64,000 nt of DNA from Microvirga lenta (GTDB lineage: Bacteria > Pseudomonadota > Alphaproteobacteria > Rhizobiales > Beijerinckiaceae). The DNA is taken from NCBI RefSeq assembly GCF_020532555.1, contig NZ_JAJBBR010000002.1:124001-188000 (forward strand), read 5' to 3'. The position numbers were made by a program, and so were the translations under genes. Position 1 is the first letter of the stretch. Every line of letters begins with the position of its first letter. Below, piece by piece: positions 26,405-36,323 of this stretch. Under the pieces are notes generated by a model that saw only the letters and a program-made list of their open reading frames with translations, was not told the DNA's origin and ran no database searches.

Positions 26405-27553
26405 TTATCCAAGGATGTTGCGCAGGGTTCGCATGAACACCCGCGCTCCGATTCCGATCAGATCGTCCGGAAAATCGTAGTCGGGGTTGTGGAGGCTCGG
26501 GTGCTTCTCGCCTGCCCCCAGGAAGAACATCGCCGCCGGAGCGTTCTGGCCGAAACGCCCGAAATCCTCCGAGGCACGGATCGGCAGATCGCCCCTGTCG
26601 TAAGGGATGCCTTCAAGATCGAGAGCGCGGCGCAGTTGGGCAACGGCTTCGGGCGCATTCTCGCAATGGTGGAAGATGTCGTGATAGGCGGTTTCGATGC
26701 CGAGGCCGCTCTCCCGGGCAACCGATGTCGCCAGCCCCTCCGCTCTTGCACAGAGATCATCCATCCCGGCATCGGTCAGCGTCCGCAGCGTGGCCCAGAT
26801 TTCAGCCCGTCCCGGCGCGACGCCGAAGGCTGGCTCGCCGATTCTGGCGTGGGTCACGGTTACCATGGCGAACCCCTCCTCGAAGACCGTCCCGCCACCA
26901 AGGCCCGTGAGCGCCGGCATTAGTTTCGCCGTCGCATGGACTGGCGAGACTCCGAATTCAGGCATCGAGGCATGGGCCGTCTTCCCGGTGAGGGTGATGC
27001 TCATTCCCCGCGAGGCGCAGTTTACTGGCCCCTCGGCGAGAGCGACCCGCCCGAGGGGCATTCCAGGCAGGTTGTGCAGCGCGAAGGCAAGATCCGGCTT
27101 GATGTCGAGGAACTTCGGATCAGCCACGACCGCGGCGGCTCCGGACCCATCCTCCTCGGCCGGCTGGAACAGCAGGACCACGCGTCCGCGCTGAGGGCGC
27201 TGGCGGCCCAGCCCCCGCGCCAGGGCGGCGAGAACGGCCATGTGTCCATCATGGCCGCACAGATGCGCCCTCCCCGGGACGGCCGAGCGATGGGGGACAT
27301 CCGATATCTCCTCGATCGGAAGGCCGTCGAGTTCCGCCCGGACCATCACCGTCGGCCCCGGCTCCCGGCCATTATAGATTGCCGCAACGCCATGCCCGCC
27401 GAGCCCTGACATGATCCGATCCGGGCCCGTCGTCGACAGGAAGGCCTGAACCTCCTGCGCCGTCTCCGCCTCCTGCCCGGACAATTCCGGCATTCGGTGC
27501 AGCTTGCGCCGCCACTCGGTCAGCTCGGCCACGTCTTGGTTGGTCAGGAACAT
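26405..27553 (-). CDS. M20 family amidohydrolase (hippurate hydrolase/aminoacylase type)
   Basis: In this 382-residue metallopeptidase-fold protein, AHLCGHDGHMAVLAALARGL carries the first metal ligands, VVLLFQPAEEDGSGA the catalytic Glu pair, FALHNLPGMPLG a His ligand, and MFFLGAGEKHPSLHNPDYDF the C-terminal His. A dimerisation (lid) domain lies about 180-290. Members hydrolyse N-acyl amino acids. It lies downstream of a 2-keto-4-pentenoate hydratase gene on the same strand with 172 nt between, so shared transcription is possible but not clear. Confidence 0.92.
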   Translation of the reverse strand: MFLTNQDVAELTEWRRKLHRMPELSGQEAETAQEVQAFLSTTGPDRIMSGLGGHGVAAIYNGREPGPTVMVRAELDGLPIEEISDVPHRSAVPGRAHLCGHDGHMAVLAALARGLGRQRPQRGRVVLLFQPAEEDGSGAAAVVADPKFLDIKPDLAFALHNLPGMPLGRVALAEGPVNCASRGMSITLTGKTAHASMPEFGVSPVHATAKLMPALTGLGGGTVFEEGFAMVTVTHARIGEPAFGVAPGRAEIWATLRTLTDAGMDDLCARAEGLATSVARESGLGIETAYHDIFHHCENAPEAVAQLRRALDLEGIPYDRGDLPIRASEDFGRFGQNAPAAMFFLGAGEKHPSLHNPDYDFPDDLIGIGARVFMRTLRNILG

Positions 27554-27725
27554 GGATTATCTCCACCGGACAGGAACGGCATGAGGGATCCAACGATCTG
27601 TTGCAGATACAAGGACGGGTGAAAAGGCGGAAAACACTCCTCGGCTCCCTTGTCCATGACTGACGTGGGTTTCGTGCTGGTCCAGAGCCCGGACGGCTTG
27701 ACCCGGACCTGAGGCGATTGCCCTG

Positions 27726-28517
27726 TCAGTCCCGAGCCTTGAACCGGTATTCGACGGCCCCTAAGGAGCCGAGCGAGAAGCGGATCGACTCGTCCGAGGA
27801 AGGGAAATACGTCGGGGTCATGCTGCCCGTCATCACGATATCGCCGGCCCGTAAGGTGTTCCCGCGCTTAGCAAGGTGCCGGCAAAGCCAAAGCAGGGGC
27901 ACGAAAGGATGCCCCATCACGTCACGGCCGTGCCCCCGGTCGAGAACCTCGCCGTTCCGCTCGACGACGCCCTCGACGGCCTCCAAATCGGGCCAGCTCT
28001 CGCGAAATTCGCCGAGAACGACACCGGCATTCCAAGAATTGTCGGCAACCAGCGTGAGCATGTCGAGAGACTTGTAGTCCGCCTGGCGATCCTCCACGAG
28101 CTCAAGTGCCGGAGCGATGCCGGCGATGGCCTCTGCCATTTCCCCGACGGTGGAAGGCAGGTGTCCGTCGCTGAGATCGCGACCGATCCGAACGGCAATC
28201 TCGCACTCGACCCCGAGATGAACGAAATCGGACAGCACGGCCTTGCCTCCTGAGGCATGCACGCGGTTTCGGAGAACGGAGCCGCCGATAGGATGCGGAA
28301 TGCCGCACATGGTCTGCATGCGCGGAGAGGTCAGGCCGATCTTGTATCCTGCGATGTCCGCATTGTTTCGTTCGCGAAGGCGCCTGACGAGGCTTGCCTG
28401 GATCTCGTAAGCATCGTCCAGGTCGTCGATTGAATAATCGGCACGGATAGAGTGGAACGGCGTCCGGTCATCGTGCTCCTTGAGCAGAGCGGCAGCCGCG
28501 GCTTCAGCATGAACCAT
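27726..28517 (-). CDS. 2-keto-4-pentenoate hydratase (MhpD family)
   Basis: This 263-residue FAH-fold hydratase has AGYKIGLTSPRMQTMCGIP near residue 57, HLGVECEIAVRIGRDL with the metal-binding Glu-x-Glu, and a C-terminal GDIVMTGSMTPT segment, matching MhpD and related hydratases or decarboxylases of meta-cleavage pathways. No ring-cleavage genes are near, so the substrate is open. It is preceded by an 85-residue protein gene, 33 nt away on the same strand. Confidence 0.88.
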   Translation of the reverse strand: MVHAEAAAAALLKEHDDRTPFHSIRADYSIDDLDDAYEIQASLVRRLRERNNADIAGYKIGLTSPRMQTMCGIPHPIGGSVLRNRVHASGGKAVLSDFVHLGVECEIAVRIGRDLSDGHLPSTVGEMAEAIAGIAPALELVEDRQADYKSLDMLTLVADNSWNAGVVLGEFRESWPDLEAVEGVVERNGEVLDRGHGRDVMGHPFVPLLWLCRHLAKRGNTLRAGDIVMTGSMTPTYFPSSDESIRFSLGSLGAVEYRFKARD

Positions 28518-28550
28518 CGTTCTTGTCGTCCTTACAGTACCGGCGTCAGT

Positions 28551-28808
28551 TCAGTTCTTCGTCGCGGACGATGCCTCGCGCAGGGCCTCGGCCTCCTGCC
28601 TTGCCTGTTCCGAGAGCTGTTGCGCTATCGCGGCGAGCTTCGTTGCCGCGCCATCCTTGCCGTAGATTTCTACCTGGCCGGCAAGTCCGACGGTGAGCAT
28701 GGTTTCAAAGACCACTTCGGCAGGCACTCCTTCCCTCACGAGATCGACCGCAATCTTCTGCCACTGGTCCAGCAGCTTCTCTTTCAGCGTAGCGTTATCG
28801 GCGCTCAT
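28551..28808 (-). CDS. Conserved-looking 85-residue hypothetical protein
   Basis: This helical, soluble 85-residue protein begins MSADNATLKEKLLDQWQKI and contains VDLVREGVPAEVVFETMLTV and a C-terminal coiled-coil-like AAIAQQLSEQARQEAEALRE. No known catalytic motif is visible. The start at 28808 is chosen over 28838 because of a better fit to the helical N-terminus. It probably forms a unit with the following 2-keto-4-pentenoate hydratase. Its function is unknown. Confidence 0.65.
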   Translation of the reverse strand: MSADNATLKEKLLDQWQKIAVDLVREGVPAEVVFETMLTVGLAGQVEIYGKDGAATKLAAIAQQLSEQARQEAEALREASSATKN

Positions 28809-28946
28809 TGGCGGTCCATCCCTGATCTGGTCGAGCATGCCGTGTTCGGATGCTCGGGAAGCCTCGCTCTGTCAGGGCTCGGCTCGGCACATGTCGGCTT
28901 GTGGCCACGAGCATCTCATGACGTCGCCACGATCCACTCTAATCCC

Positions 28947-30047
<1,101 letters not shown>

Positions 30048-30081
30048 GTGGTTCAGATCCGCAGAGGAGGCGACGCACGCC

Positions 30082-30915
30082 TCACTTGACCGCCCCGGCC
30101 GTCAGACCGCGGACGAGGTAGCGTGAGAAGAGGAGATAGAGGACGAGGATGGGCGCGATGGCCAGGGTCAGCGAGGCGAGGACCGCATTCCAGTCGGTCA
30201 CGTATTGACCGATGAACTGCTGCACGCCGAGCGTCACGGTCTGCTTGCCGTCGCCCGGCGCCAGGATCAGCGGGAACCAGAGGTCGTTCCAGATCGGTAC
30301 CATGGTGAATACGGCGACCGTCGCAATAGCAGGACGGATCAGGGGCAGGATGATGCTGCCGAATATGCGGTACTCGCTCACTCCATCGCAGCGGGCCGCA
30401 TCGCGCAGGTCCTTCGGAATCTGCTGGATGAACTCGCCGAGGATCAGGATCGCGAGCGGCAGCCCCTGCGCCACGTAGACGAGGATGAGCGCCGTAAGAG
30501 TGTTGACCAGGTTGAGCTCCACCATCATCTGCAGAATGCTCACGCTGCCCAGGCGGATCGGCACCATGATGCCGATGGCGAGATAGAGGCTGAGAAGGGT
30601 ATTGCCCCAGAAGCGGTATTCCGTCAGCGCCCACGCGGCCATGGCGCCGATGAGGATGATCAGTCCCAAGGACACGATCGTGACCGTGAAGCTGTTGAAG
30701 AAGTAGAGGCCGAAATCCGAGTTGGAGAACACGCGGTCGAAGCCGATGGTGGTGAAGGTACGAGCGTCCGGAAAGCCGAGAGGATCGGCAAAGATCGCGC
30801 GCCGGGTCTTGAAGGCATTGATGAGAATGAGAACGATCGGCCCGATAGCCAGGATCGTGTAGAGGATCAGGGCGATATGGACGGCGATACGGCTGGGGCG
30901 GACATTTGCTTTCAT
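30082..30915 (-). CDS. Carbohydrate ABC transporter permease (MalG type)
   Basis: This 277-residue inner-membrane protein has six predicted helices and the EAA loop DAARCDGVSEYRIFGSIILP that contacts the ATPase. It is the second permease of the importer, following the MalF-type gene with 7 nt between. A basic, short cytoplasmic N-terminus and the end AGAVK fit the MalG family. Confidence 0.95.
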   Translation of the reverse strand: MKANVRPSRIAVHIALILYTILAIGPIVLILINAFKTRRAIFADPLGFPDARTFTTIGFDRVFSNSDFGLYFFNSFTVTIVSLGLIILIGAMAAWALTEYRFWGNTLLSLYLAIGIMVPIRLGSVSILQMMVELNLVNTLTALILVYVAQGLPLAILILGEFIQQIPKDLRDAARCDGVSEYRIFGSIILPLIRPAIATVAVFTMVPIWNDLWFPLILAPGDGKQTVTLGVQQFIGQYVTDWNAVLASLTLAIAPILVLYLLFSRYLVRGLTAGAVK

Positions 30916-30922
30916 GGCGCCC

Positions 30923-31882
30923 TCAGAATGTGTGCCGCTGCAGGCGCCGCTGCACGCCGAAGAGATAGATCAGCACTCCGATGAGGATGATGACGAGCAT
31001 GGCCGTCGCCACCGTCGCGCCCATGGTCGGGCTGCCCATTTGAAGCTGATAGCCGAAGAAAGTGCGGTAGAAGAAGGTTCCGAGGATGTCCGTGGAGAAA
31101 TTCGGCCCCGCCAGCGCCCCCTTGATCGCGTAGATCAGATCGAAGGCATTGAAATTGGCCACGAAGGTTAGGATGGAAACCACCCCCAGCGTCGGCAGGA
31201 TCAACGGCAGGCGCACGAACCAGAAAACGCTGAAGGGCCCTGCTCCGTCCACCGTCGCCGCGTCCAGGAGATCGTCCGGAATATTGATCAATGCCGCGTA
31301 GATCAGCATCATCGGAATACCGACGAACTGCCACACGGAAATGAGGGAGACCGTCAGCAGCGCGGTCGATTCCTGCCCGAGCCACGGCCCGAAGAGGCTC
31401 CCCAGCCCGATGGCCTGGAGGAGCGTTTCGGCAATGCCCCAAAGCGGATTGAGGATCAACTGCCAGATGAAGCCGATGATGACGACGGACAGCATGGTCG
31501 GCAGGAACAGAAGCGTGCGGTAGACGCTGCCGCCGGTGAGGTGCGGCAGGCTGAGCAGCATCGCGAGTCCCAGACCGATTCCGTTCTGCACCACCATATG
31601 AATGGCGAAGAAGATCAGGTTGTTGCGTAGCGCGTTCCAGAACTGATCCGCCCAGACGGGATCGGTCAGAAGCGTCGTGAAATTGCCCAGGCCGACGAAA
31701 TAGCGCGCGCCCGTCTCGTCACCCGCATAGAGGCTGAGTCGGATCGTATCGATCAGCGGATAGATCGAGAAAGCCGTGTAGATGACCAGCGCAGGTGCGA
31801 GAAACACCAGGATATGAACCGGAAAGCGCGAACGCTGAGCGGTGCTTTCCACCGGGACACCGGAGGCGGCGATATCCGACAT
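30923..31882 (-). CDS. Carbohydrate ABC transporter permease (MalF type)
   Basis: This 319-residue protein has six predicted helices; the EAA loop is DAATVDGAGPFSVFWFVRLP. It pairs with the following MalG-type permease. The gene starts 69 nt after the binding-protein stop, and a stable hairpin fills that gap, which probably lowers permease expression relative to the binding protein. Confidence 0.95.
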   Translation of the reverse strand: MSDIAASGVPVESTAQRSRFPVHILVFLAPALVIYTAFSIYPLIDTIRLSLYAGDETGARYFVGLGNFTTLLTDPVWADQFWNALRNNLIFFAIHMVVQNGIGLGLAMLLSLPHLTGGSVYRTLLFLPTMLSVVIIGFIWQLILNPLWGIAETLLQAIGLGSLFGPWLGQESTALLTVSLISVWQFVGIPMMLIYAALINIPDDLLDAATVDGAGPFSVFWFVRLPLILPTLGVVSILTFVANFNAFDLIYAIKGALAGPNFSTDILGTFFYRTFFGYQLQMGSPTMGATVATAMLVIILIGVLIYLFGVQRRLQRHTF

Positions 31883-31910
31883 GCTGAAACGGTCCGTGGG
31901 AAAACGAAAT

Positions 31911-31938
31911 GGCGGGCTGCCGGGAGCTGCAGCCCGCC
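31911..31938 (-). terminator. Intercistronic hairpin after the sugar-binding protein gene
   Basis: A perfect 10-bp stem, GGCGGGCTGC with GCAGCCCGCC, closes an 8-nt loop and is followed on the minus strand by ATTTCGTTTT. It sits between the binding-protein stop and the first permease, where partial termination or protection of the upstream message is common in ABC importers. Confidence 0.6.
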
Positions 31939-31951
31939 TCGTGCAAAGCGC

Positions 31952-33235
31952 TTACTTCTTGTGCGGCTCGTACCAGCTCGCGAGCCCGTCCTGGACTTTC
32001 TTCGCAGCCTCCTCGGGCTTCATGGTCCCGTTCATGACCTGCGCGCTGACGTTCCACAGCTCGTTCTCGAGGTTGGGAGTGCCGCGCGACAGGATCTGGT
32101 AGGAATTGCGGATCGAGCTCTCGCAGTCGTTGCGCCAGCCCACGAACTTGGCCGCGACCGGATCCTTCACGTCGACCTTGGCCTTCGAAAGAGGGAAGAA
32201 TCCCGGAAGCTCGTTGGCGTAGATTTCAGCGAATTCCGGAGAGGCCACCCAGGATAGGAAGGTCTTGGCCGCTTCCACGTTCTTCGACTTCGCGTTGATG
32301 CCGAGAGCGATATCCGTATGGTCGCTGATATAGCACTTGCTGGCTCCCTCCGGCAGCGGGGGAGCGAATGCGTCGAACTCGAAGTCAGCATCCTTGCGGA
32401 AGATCGGCACGTCCCAGGAACCGGCGGGATAGATGGCCGCGCGGCCGAGGGTGAAGAGATTCTGGGTGTCGGGGTACTTCTGCGACTGATAGCCGTTGCC
32501 CATGTAGGGCGCCCAGCTTGCCAGTTCGGCAAAGGTCTTCACATAGGCCGGGTCGGTGAATTTCTGCTTGCCCTCGATGAGCGCCTTGCGGCCTTCTTCG
32601 CCCTTCCAGTAGTTCACGCCGATATTCTGGAAGCCCATGGTGGCGGCCTCCCACTGGTCGGCGGTGCCCATGGCGATGGGCGTGTACTTTCCGTCGGCCT
32701 TGATCTTGTCGAGTACCGTGTGGAACTCCGCCATTGTTTTAGGCGGCGTGAGCTTCAGCTCGTCGAAGATCTCCTTGTTGTAGATGAAGCCGTGGATCAC
32801 GGAGGCCATCGGCATGCAGAAGGTCGTGCTTCCGTCGTCCGTGGACCAAGCGCTTTTCGCCACGTCGGAGAAGTTTTCGATGCCCTTCACGTCATTGACG
32901 GAGACGAGTTGCCCCTTCTTGAACAGGTCGAGCGAGGCATCAAAGGGGCGGCAGGTGATGAGGTCGCCCGCGGTGCCGCCGGCCAGGCGCGCGTTGAGAG
33001 CGGCGTTGTACTCGGTCGGCGGATCGGCCTTGAACTGGACCTTGATGTTCGGATGCTTCTTGTTGAAGGCCGGAATGATCTTGTTGTTCCAGACATCCGC
33101 ATCATCGTTGCGCCAGCTCTCGATGGTGAGGGTCTGCGCCGCAGCCGTCCCCACGAAAGCGAGAGTGGCCAACGAGGCCGTGGCGGCCAGATGTGCGACC
33201 CGGCGCAAAATCGTCTTGGTGTGAAGGGATTTCAT
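31952..33235 (-). CDS. Sugar ABC transporter substrate-binding protein
   Basis: This 427-residue protein has a signal peptide (Lys/Arg-rich N-terminus, hydrophobic LAATASLATLAFVG, cleavage after AAA) followed by QTLTIESWRNDDADVWNNKI, typical of family 1 sugar-binding proteins (MalE/ChiE-like). GGAGG stands about 10 nt before the ATG at 33235. It is the first gene of the importer operon and diverges from the GlcNAc-kinase and nag genes, suggesting that it binds GlcNAc, chitooligosaccharides or a related amino sugar. The exact ligand is not readable from sequence. Confidence 0.93.
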   Translation of the reverse strand: MKSLHTKTILRRVAHLAATASLATLAFVGTAAAQTLTIESWRNDDADVWNNKIIPAFNKKHPNIKVQFKADPPTEYNAALNARLAGGTAGDLITCRPFDASLDLFKKGQLVSVNDVKGIENFSDVAKSAWSTDDGSTTFCMPMASVIHGFIYNKEIFDELKLTPPKTMAEFHTVLDKIKADGKYTPIAMGTADQWEAATMGFQNIGVNYWKGEEGRKALIEGKQKFTDPAYVKTFAELASWAPYMGNGYQSQKYPDTQNLFTLGRAAIYPAGSWDVPIFRKDADFEFDAFAPPLPEGASKCYISDHTDIALGINAKSKNVEAAKTFLSWVASPEFAEIYANELPGFFPLSKAKVDVKDPVAAKFVGWRNDCESSIRNSYQILSRGTPNLENELWNVSAQVMNGTMKPEEAAKKVQDGLASWYEPHKK

Positions 33236-33346
33236 CTTGTTCAGTCCTCCGGTGCGCGGGGCGCTTCGAGAAGCGCCTCGTATCGATTCCCTGATTGTCC
33301 GGTGCGCGTTGACGCGTTCTTGATCTTCCGGCGAACCCGACGACTG

Positions 33347-33407
33347 TTTCACCTGAAATGAACACGGACAAGTGACCTCATATTGGTATCGCCTGAAGTG
33401 AAACACA
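33347..33407. promoter_or_regulatory. Direct-repeat/palindrome region between importer and nag genes
   Basis: TTTCA-CC-TGAAA is a perfect palindrome at 33347-33358. Its right part, CCTGAAATGAACAC (33352), recurs almost exactly 40 nt away as CCTGAAGTGAAACAC (33392). Forty nt is close to four helical turns, so two copies of one regulator could bind the same DNA face. It lies about 110-170 nt upstream of the binding-protein gene. Confidence 0.45.
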
Positions 33408-33423
33408 ATAGACCTTTCAAGCC

Positions 33424-33441
33424 CTGTTCTCTAGAACCATC
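33424..33441. promoter_or_regulatory. Candidate amino-sugar operator, nag copy
   Basis: CTGTTCTCTAGAACCATC contains the perfect inverted repeat GTTCT-CT-AGAAC and matches 15 of 18 positions of CTGGTCTCTAGAAAGATC upstream of murQ (44671-44688). The murQ copy begins like the TGGTCTAGACCA operators of NagR/DasR-type GntR proteins, and a GntR/UTRA gene is in this operon. Confidence 0.5.
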
Positions 33442-33615
33442 GTCCTATCTCCCGTTCGACAGAACCGCCCTACATGACATCTTCCTCTGCGGCCGCGACC
33501 GGAAAGAGGTTGGGCATTGCAAACTGGCGCCCCTTCACGAACTGGACATTAAGTGGCATGGTGACGCCCCTGTGAGCACCGCCTCTCCCGTTTGAACGAC
33601 CCAAGACCATAAGCG

Positions 33616-34512
33616 ATGAGTGAGTTCCTTTTCCTTGGCATCGACGGCGGCGGCACGAAGTGCCGGGCGCGGCTTCGCGATGACAAGGGCAACTTGCTGG
33701 GGGAAGGCTCTGGCGGCCCCTCGAACATTCGGCTCGATCCCGATTTGGTCTGGAATTCGATTCTCACCGCATGCCGCGAAGCGGTTCGTCAAGCGGGCCT
33801 CCAGGAAGAGGATCTCCGGCGGATACCGGCCGGCATGGGCGCCGCCGGAGCCGGGCAGAAAAGTGCCGTCGAACGCCTGCTCTCCCGCCCCCACCCCTTT
33901 GCCTCCTTCGCCATCGACACGGATGCCCACACCGCATGGCTCGGTGCCTTCGGCGGCGGCGATGGAGCCATCCTGATCGTCGGAACCGGCTCCTGCGGGT
34001 ATGGCTGCGTCGGGGGACGGCGCCAGTATGTCGGCGGCTGGGGCTATGAGATTTCCGATGAGGGCAGCGGCGCCGCGATCGGCCGCGAAATACTCCGGCG
34101 CACCATCTGGGCCTATGACGGGCGCATCCCCGCCACCCCCCTGTCCCGAACCGTTCTGGCCGAGTTCAACGATGATCCCGAGATTCTCGTCGATTGGGTC
34201 GGCAAGGCTCGTCCGAGCGACTATGCGCGCTATGCTCCCCTGGTCCTGGAACATGCCCAGCGCCGCGACCCGATCGGACTCGAGCTGATCCGGAACGCGG
34301 CCGACGAGATGGCGCAGATCGCAACCCGCCTGCTCGATCTCGGCGCCCCTGCGCTATGCATCTTCGGCGGCCTTGCCGAACCCCTGCGCCCCTGGCTCCC
34401 GCCGCCGTTGCAGCATGCCATCGTGCCTCCGGCAGCCGATGCACTCGACGGCGCGATTCTTCTGGGACGGACAGCTCAAAGCGGAGGCAGGAATGATCGA
34501 ACAGGCCTCTGA
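33616..34512 (+). CDS. BadF/BadG/BcrA-type ATPase, probable N-acetylglucosamine kinase
   Basis: This 298-residue protein has the actin-like kinase fold: phosphate 1 LFLGIDGGGTKCRARL, phosphate 2 AILIVGTGSCGYG, GGWGYEISDEGSGAAIG typical of eukaryote-like GlcNAc kinases, and ALCIFGGLAEP as the adenosine loop. It probably phosphorylates GlcNAc (or glucosamine) to the 6-phosphate after import. Its 3' end overlaps the GntR gene by 20 nt. It is first of five collinear genes ending with the Gfo/Idh oxidoreductase. Confidence 0.88.
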   Translation: MSEFLFLGIDGGGTKCRARLRDDKGNLLGEGSGGPSNIRLDPDLVWNSILTACREAVRQAGLQEEDLRRIPAGMGAAGAGQKSAVERLLSRPHPFASFAIDTDAHTAWLGAFGGGDGAILIVGTGSCGYGCVGGRRQYVGGWGYEISDEGSGAAIGREILRRTIWAYDGRIPATPLSRTVLAEFNDDPEILVDWVGKARPSDYARYAPLVLEHAQRRDPIGLELIRNAADEMAQIATRLLDLGAPALCIFGGLAEPLRPWLPPPLQHAIVPPAADALDGAILLGRTAQSGGRNDRTGL

Positions 34513-35278
34513 GGCATTGCCTCTCATTCTCCTCGACGAGAGCAATCCCACGCCACTCTACCTTCAGCTCCAGCAATCCATCGAGGATGCTGTCAGGAAG
34601 GGAACGATCAAGGCGGACGACGCTCTCCCGGGGGAGCGGGATCTCGCGAAGCAGCTCGGCATTTCCAGGGTCACGGTCCGAAAGGCCATCACGGGACTGG
34701 TCAAGAAGGGTGTCCTGGTACAACGCTGGGGGTCCGGCACTTTCATCGCGCCGCAGATGCGGCTCGAACAGCCCCTGTCACGGCTGTCGAGCTTCACGGA
34801 CGACATGTCCGCCCGCGGCCTGCCCTCCTCGGCGGTGCTCCTGAGTCGATCCATCGGACCGGCGGCTCCAAACGAGCTGATGGCGCTCGGGTTGTCGCCA
34901 GGCGACCTGGTGAGTCGCGTGAACAGGCTTCGGCTGGCCGACGGTATTCCGATGGCCATCGAGCATGCGGTCGTCCCGAGCCGCTTTCTGCCCGATCCCT
35001 CCCTCGTGAAGCAATCGCTCTATGCCGTGCTTCACGAACATGGCGTCATGCCCAGCCGCGCCCTGCAGCGGCTGCACGCCGTCCTCCTGACGGAGGAACA
35101 GGCATCGCTGCTGCATGTTCCCAACCAAAGCCCGGCGCTCTACATCGAACGCCGCTCCTTCACGGCCTCGGGCGAGGCCGTGGAATTCACCTCGTCCTAT
35201 TACCGGGGCGATGCCTATGACTTCGTGGCCGAGCTGACCATCAGCCAGCCCGACCGGATGCAAAGTGATGATGTCTGA
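34493..35278 (+). CDS. GntR family transcription regulator with UTRA domain (HutC/NagR type)
   Basis: This 261-residue regulator has an N-terminal winged HTH (LYLQLQQSIEDAVRKGTIKA, ERDLAKQLGISRVTVRKAI) and, from about residue 95, a UTRA effector domain ending in YIERRSFTASGEAVEFTSSY. HutC-type GntR proteins of nag loci respond to GlcN-6-P or GlcNAc-6-P. GGAGGCAGGA precedes the ATG at 34493. It overlaps both neighbours (20 nt and about 11 nt), so it is an integral member of the operon and probably represses it and the other amino-sugar units in this region. Confidence 0.92.
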   Translation: MIEQASEALPLILLDESNPTPLYLQLQQSIEDAVRKGTIKADDALPGERDLAKQLGISRVTVRKAITGLVKKGVLVQRWGSGTFIAPQMRLEQPLSRLSSFTDDMSARGLPSSAVLLSRSIGPAAPNELMALGLSPGDLVSRVNRLRLADGIPMAIEHAVVPSRFLPDPSLVKQSLYAVLHEHGVMPSRALQRLHAVLLTEEQASLLHVPNQSPALYIERRSFTASGEAVEFTSSYYRGDAYDFVAELTISQPDRMQSDDV

Positions 35279-36323
35279 CGAGAACAACTCCGCTCCTGCC
35301 ATGACGGCCATGCTGCGGGAGGCGCGGGAGGCTCCGCAGGTGGTCGCGCGCCTTCTCGAGAGCAATGCCGCTCTCTGCCGCGATCTCGGCGAGCGTCTTC
35401 GCTCCGCGCCGCCGCCCTTCGCCGTGACCTGCGCCCGCGGCAGCTCGGACAATGCGGCGACCTTCGCCAAGTATCTGCTCGAGATCCATTCAGGCCTCGT
35501 GACGGCTTCCGTCGGCCCATCGGTGACCTCCGTCTACGAGGCGCGGCCGCGTATGCGCGACGCGCTCTTTCTCGCCGTCTCTCAGTCGGGCCGCAGCCCG
35601 GATATCCTGCATCTCGCCAATGCGGGACGCGAGGACGGCGCGCTCACGGTGGCGCTCGTCAACGACACGTCCTCTCCCCTGGCTTCGACCTGCGAGATCG
35701 TGCTGCCCCTTCATGCCGGACCGGAGAAGAGCGTCGCAGCAACCAAATCCTTCATCGCCGCGCTGGCGGCCGGGCTGCAACTCGTGGCGCACTGGTCGCA
35801 GGACGAGGAGTTGCTGAAGGCGCTCGATACGCTGCCGGACGTGCTGGCGCAGGCCTCGGCCACAGACTGGTCGGAGGCTCTTCCGCTCCTGTCGCAGGCT
35901 GACAACCTCTTCGTCGTCGGGCGCGGGGTCGGCTTCGCCGTGGCGCAGGAAGCGGCGCTCAAGCTGAAAGAGACCTCGGGGGTCCATGCCGAGGCCATGA
36001 GCTCCGCAGAGCTGATGCACGGCCCCTGGACGCTGGCGGGCGATCACTTCCCGATCCTGGTTCTCAGCCAGCGCGACGAGACCCTGAGCGGCGTCAACGA
36101 TCTCGTCACCAAGCTCAAGGAGCAGGGAGTTCCAGTCGTCGTGGCGGGCGCAGCGGAGGGACCCGCCGCCGTCATGCTGCCGTCGGTCGAGAACACCCAT
36201 CCTTATCTCGCGCCGATCGCCATGATTCAGAGCTTCTACCCCCTGGTGAACGCCATCGCCCTGTCACGGGGGCGCAATCCGGACAACCCTCCCCGCCTGC
36301 GCAAGGTGACGGAGACCGTATGA
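35268..36323 (+). CDS. GlmS-like SIS protein, probable glucosamine-6-phosphate deaminase (NagB-II)
   Basis: This protein of about 351 residues has two SIS domains and no glutaminase domain: the first with VTCARGSSDNAATFAKYLLE and FLAVSQSGRSPD, the second with FVVGRGVGFAVAQEAALKLK and EAMSSAELMHGP (catalytic-region Glu and His of GlmS isomerase domains). Such proteins replace NagB in many proteobacteria, converting GlcN-6-P to fructose-6-P and ammonia. ATG codons at 35268 and 35271 are both possible; either overlaps the GntR stop. The stop overlaps nagA by ATGA. Confidence 0.9.
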   Translation: MMSDENNSAPAMTAMLREAREAPQVVARLLESNAALCRDLGERLRSAPPPFAVTCARGSSDNAATFAKYLLEIHSGLVTASVGPSVTSVYEARPRMRDALFLAVSQSGRSPDILHLANAGREDGALTVALVNDTSSPLASTCEIVLPLHAGPEKSVAATKSFIAALAAGLQLVAHWSQDEELLKALDTLPDVLAQASATDWSEALPLLSQADNLFVVGRGVGFAVAQEAALKLKETSGVHAEAMSSAELMHGPWTLAGDHFPILVLSQRDETLSGVNDLVTKLKEQGVPVVVAGAAEGPAAVMLPSVENTHPYLAPIAMIQSFYPLVNAIALSRGRNPDNPPRLRKVTETV

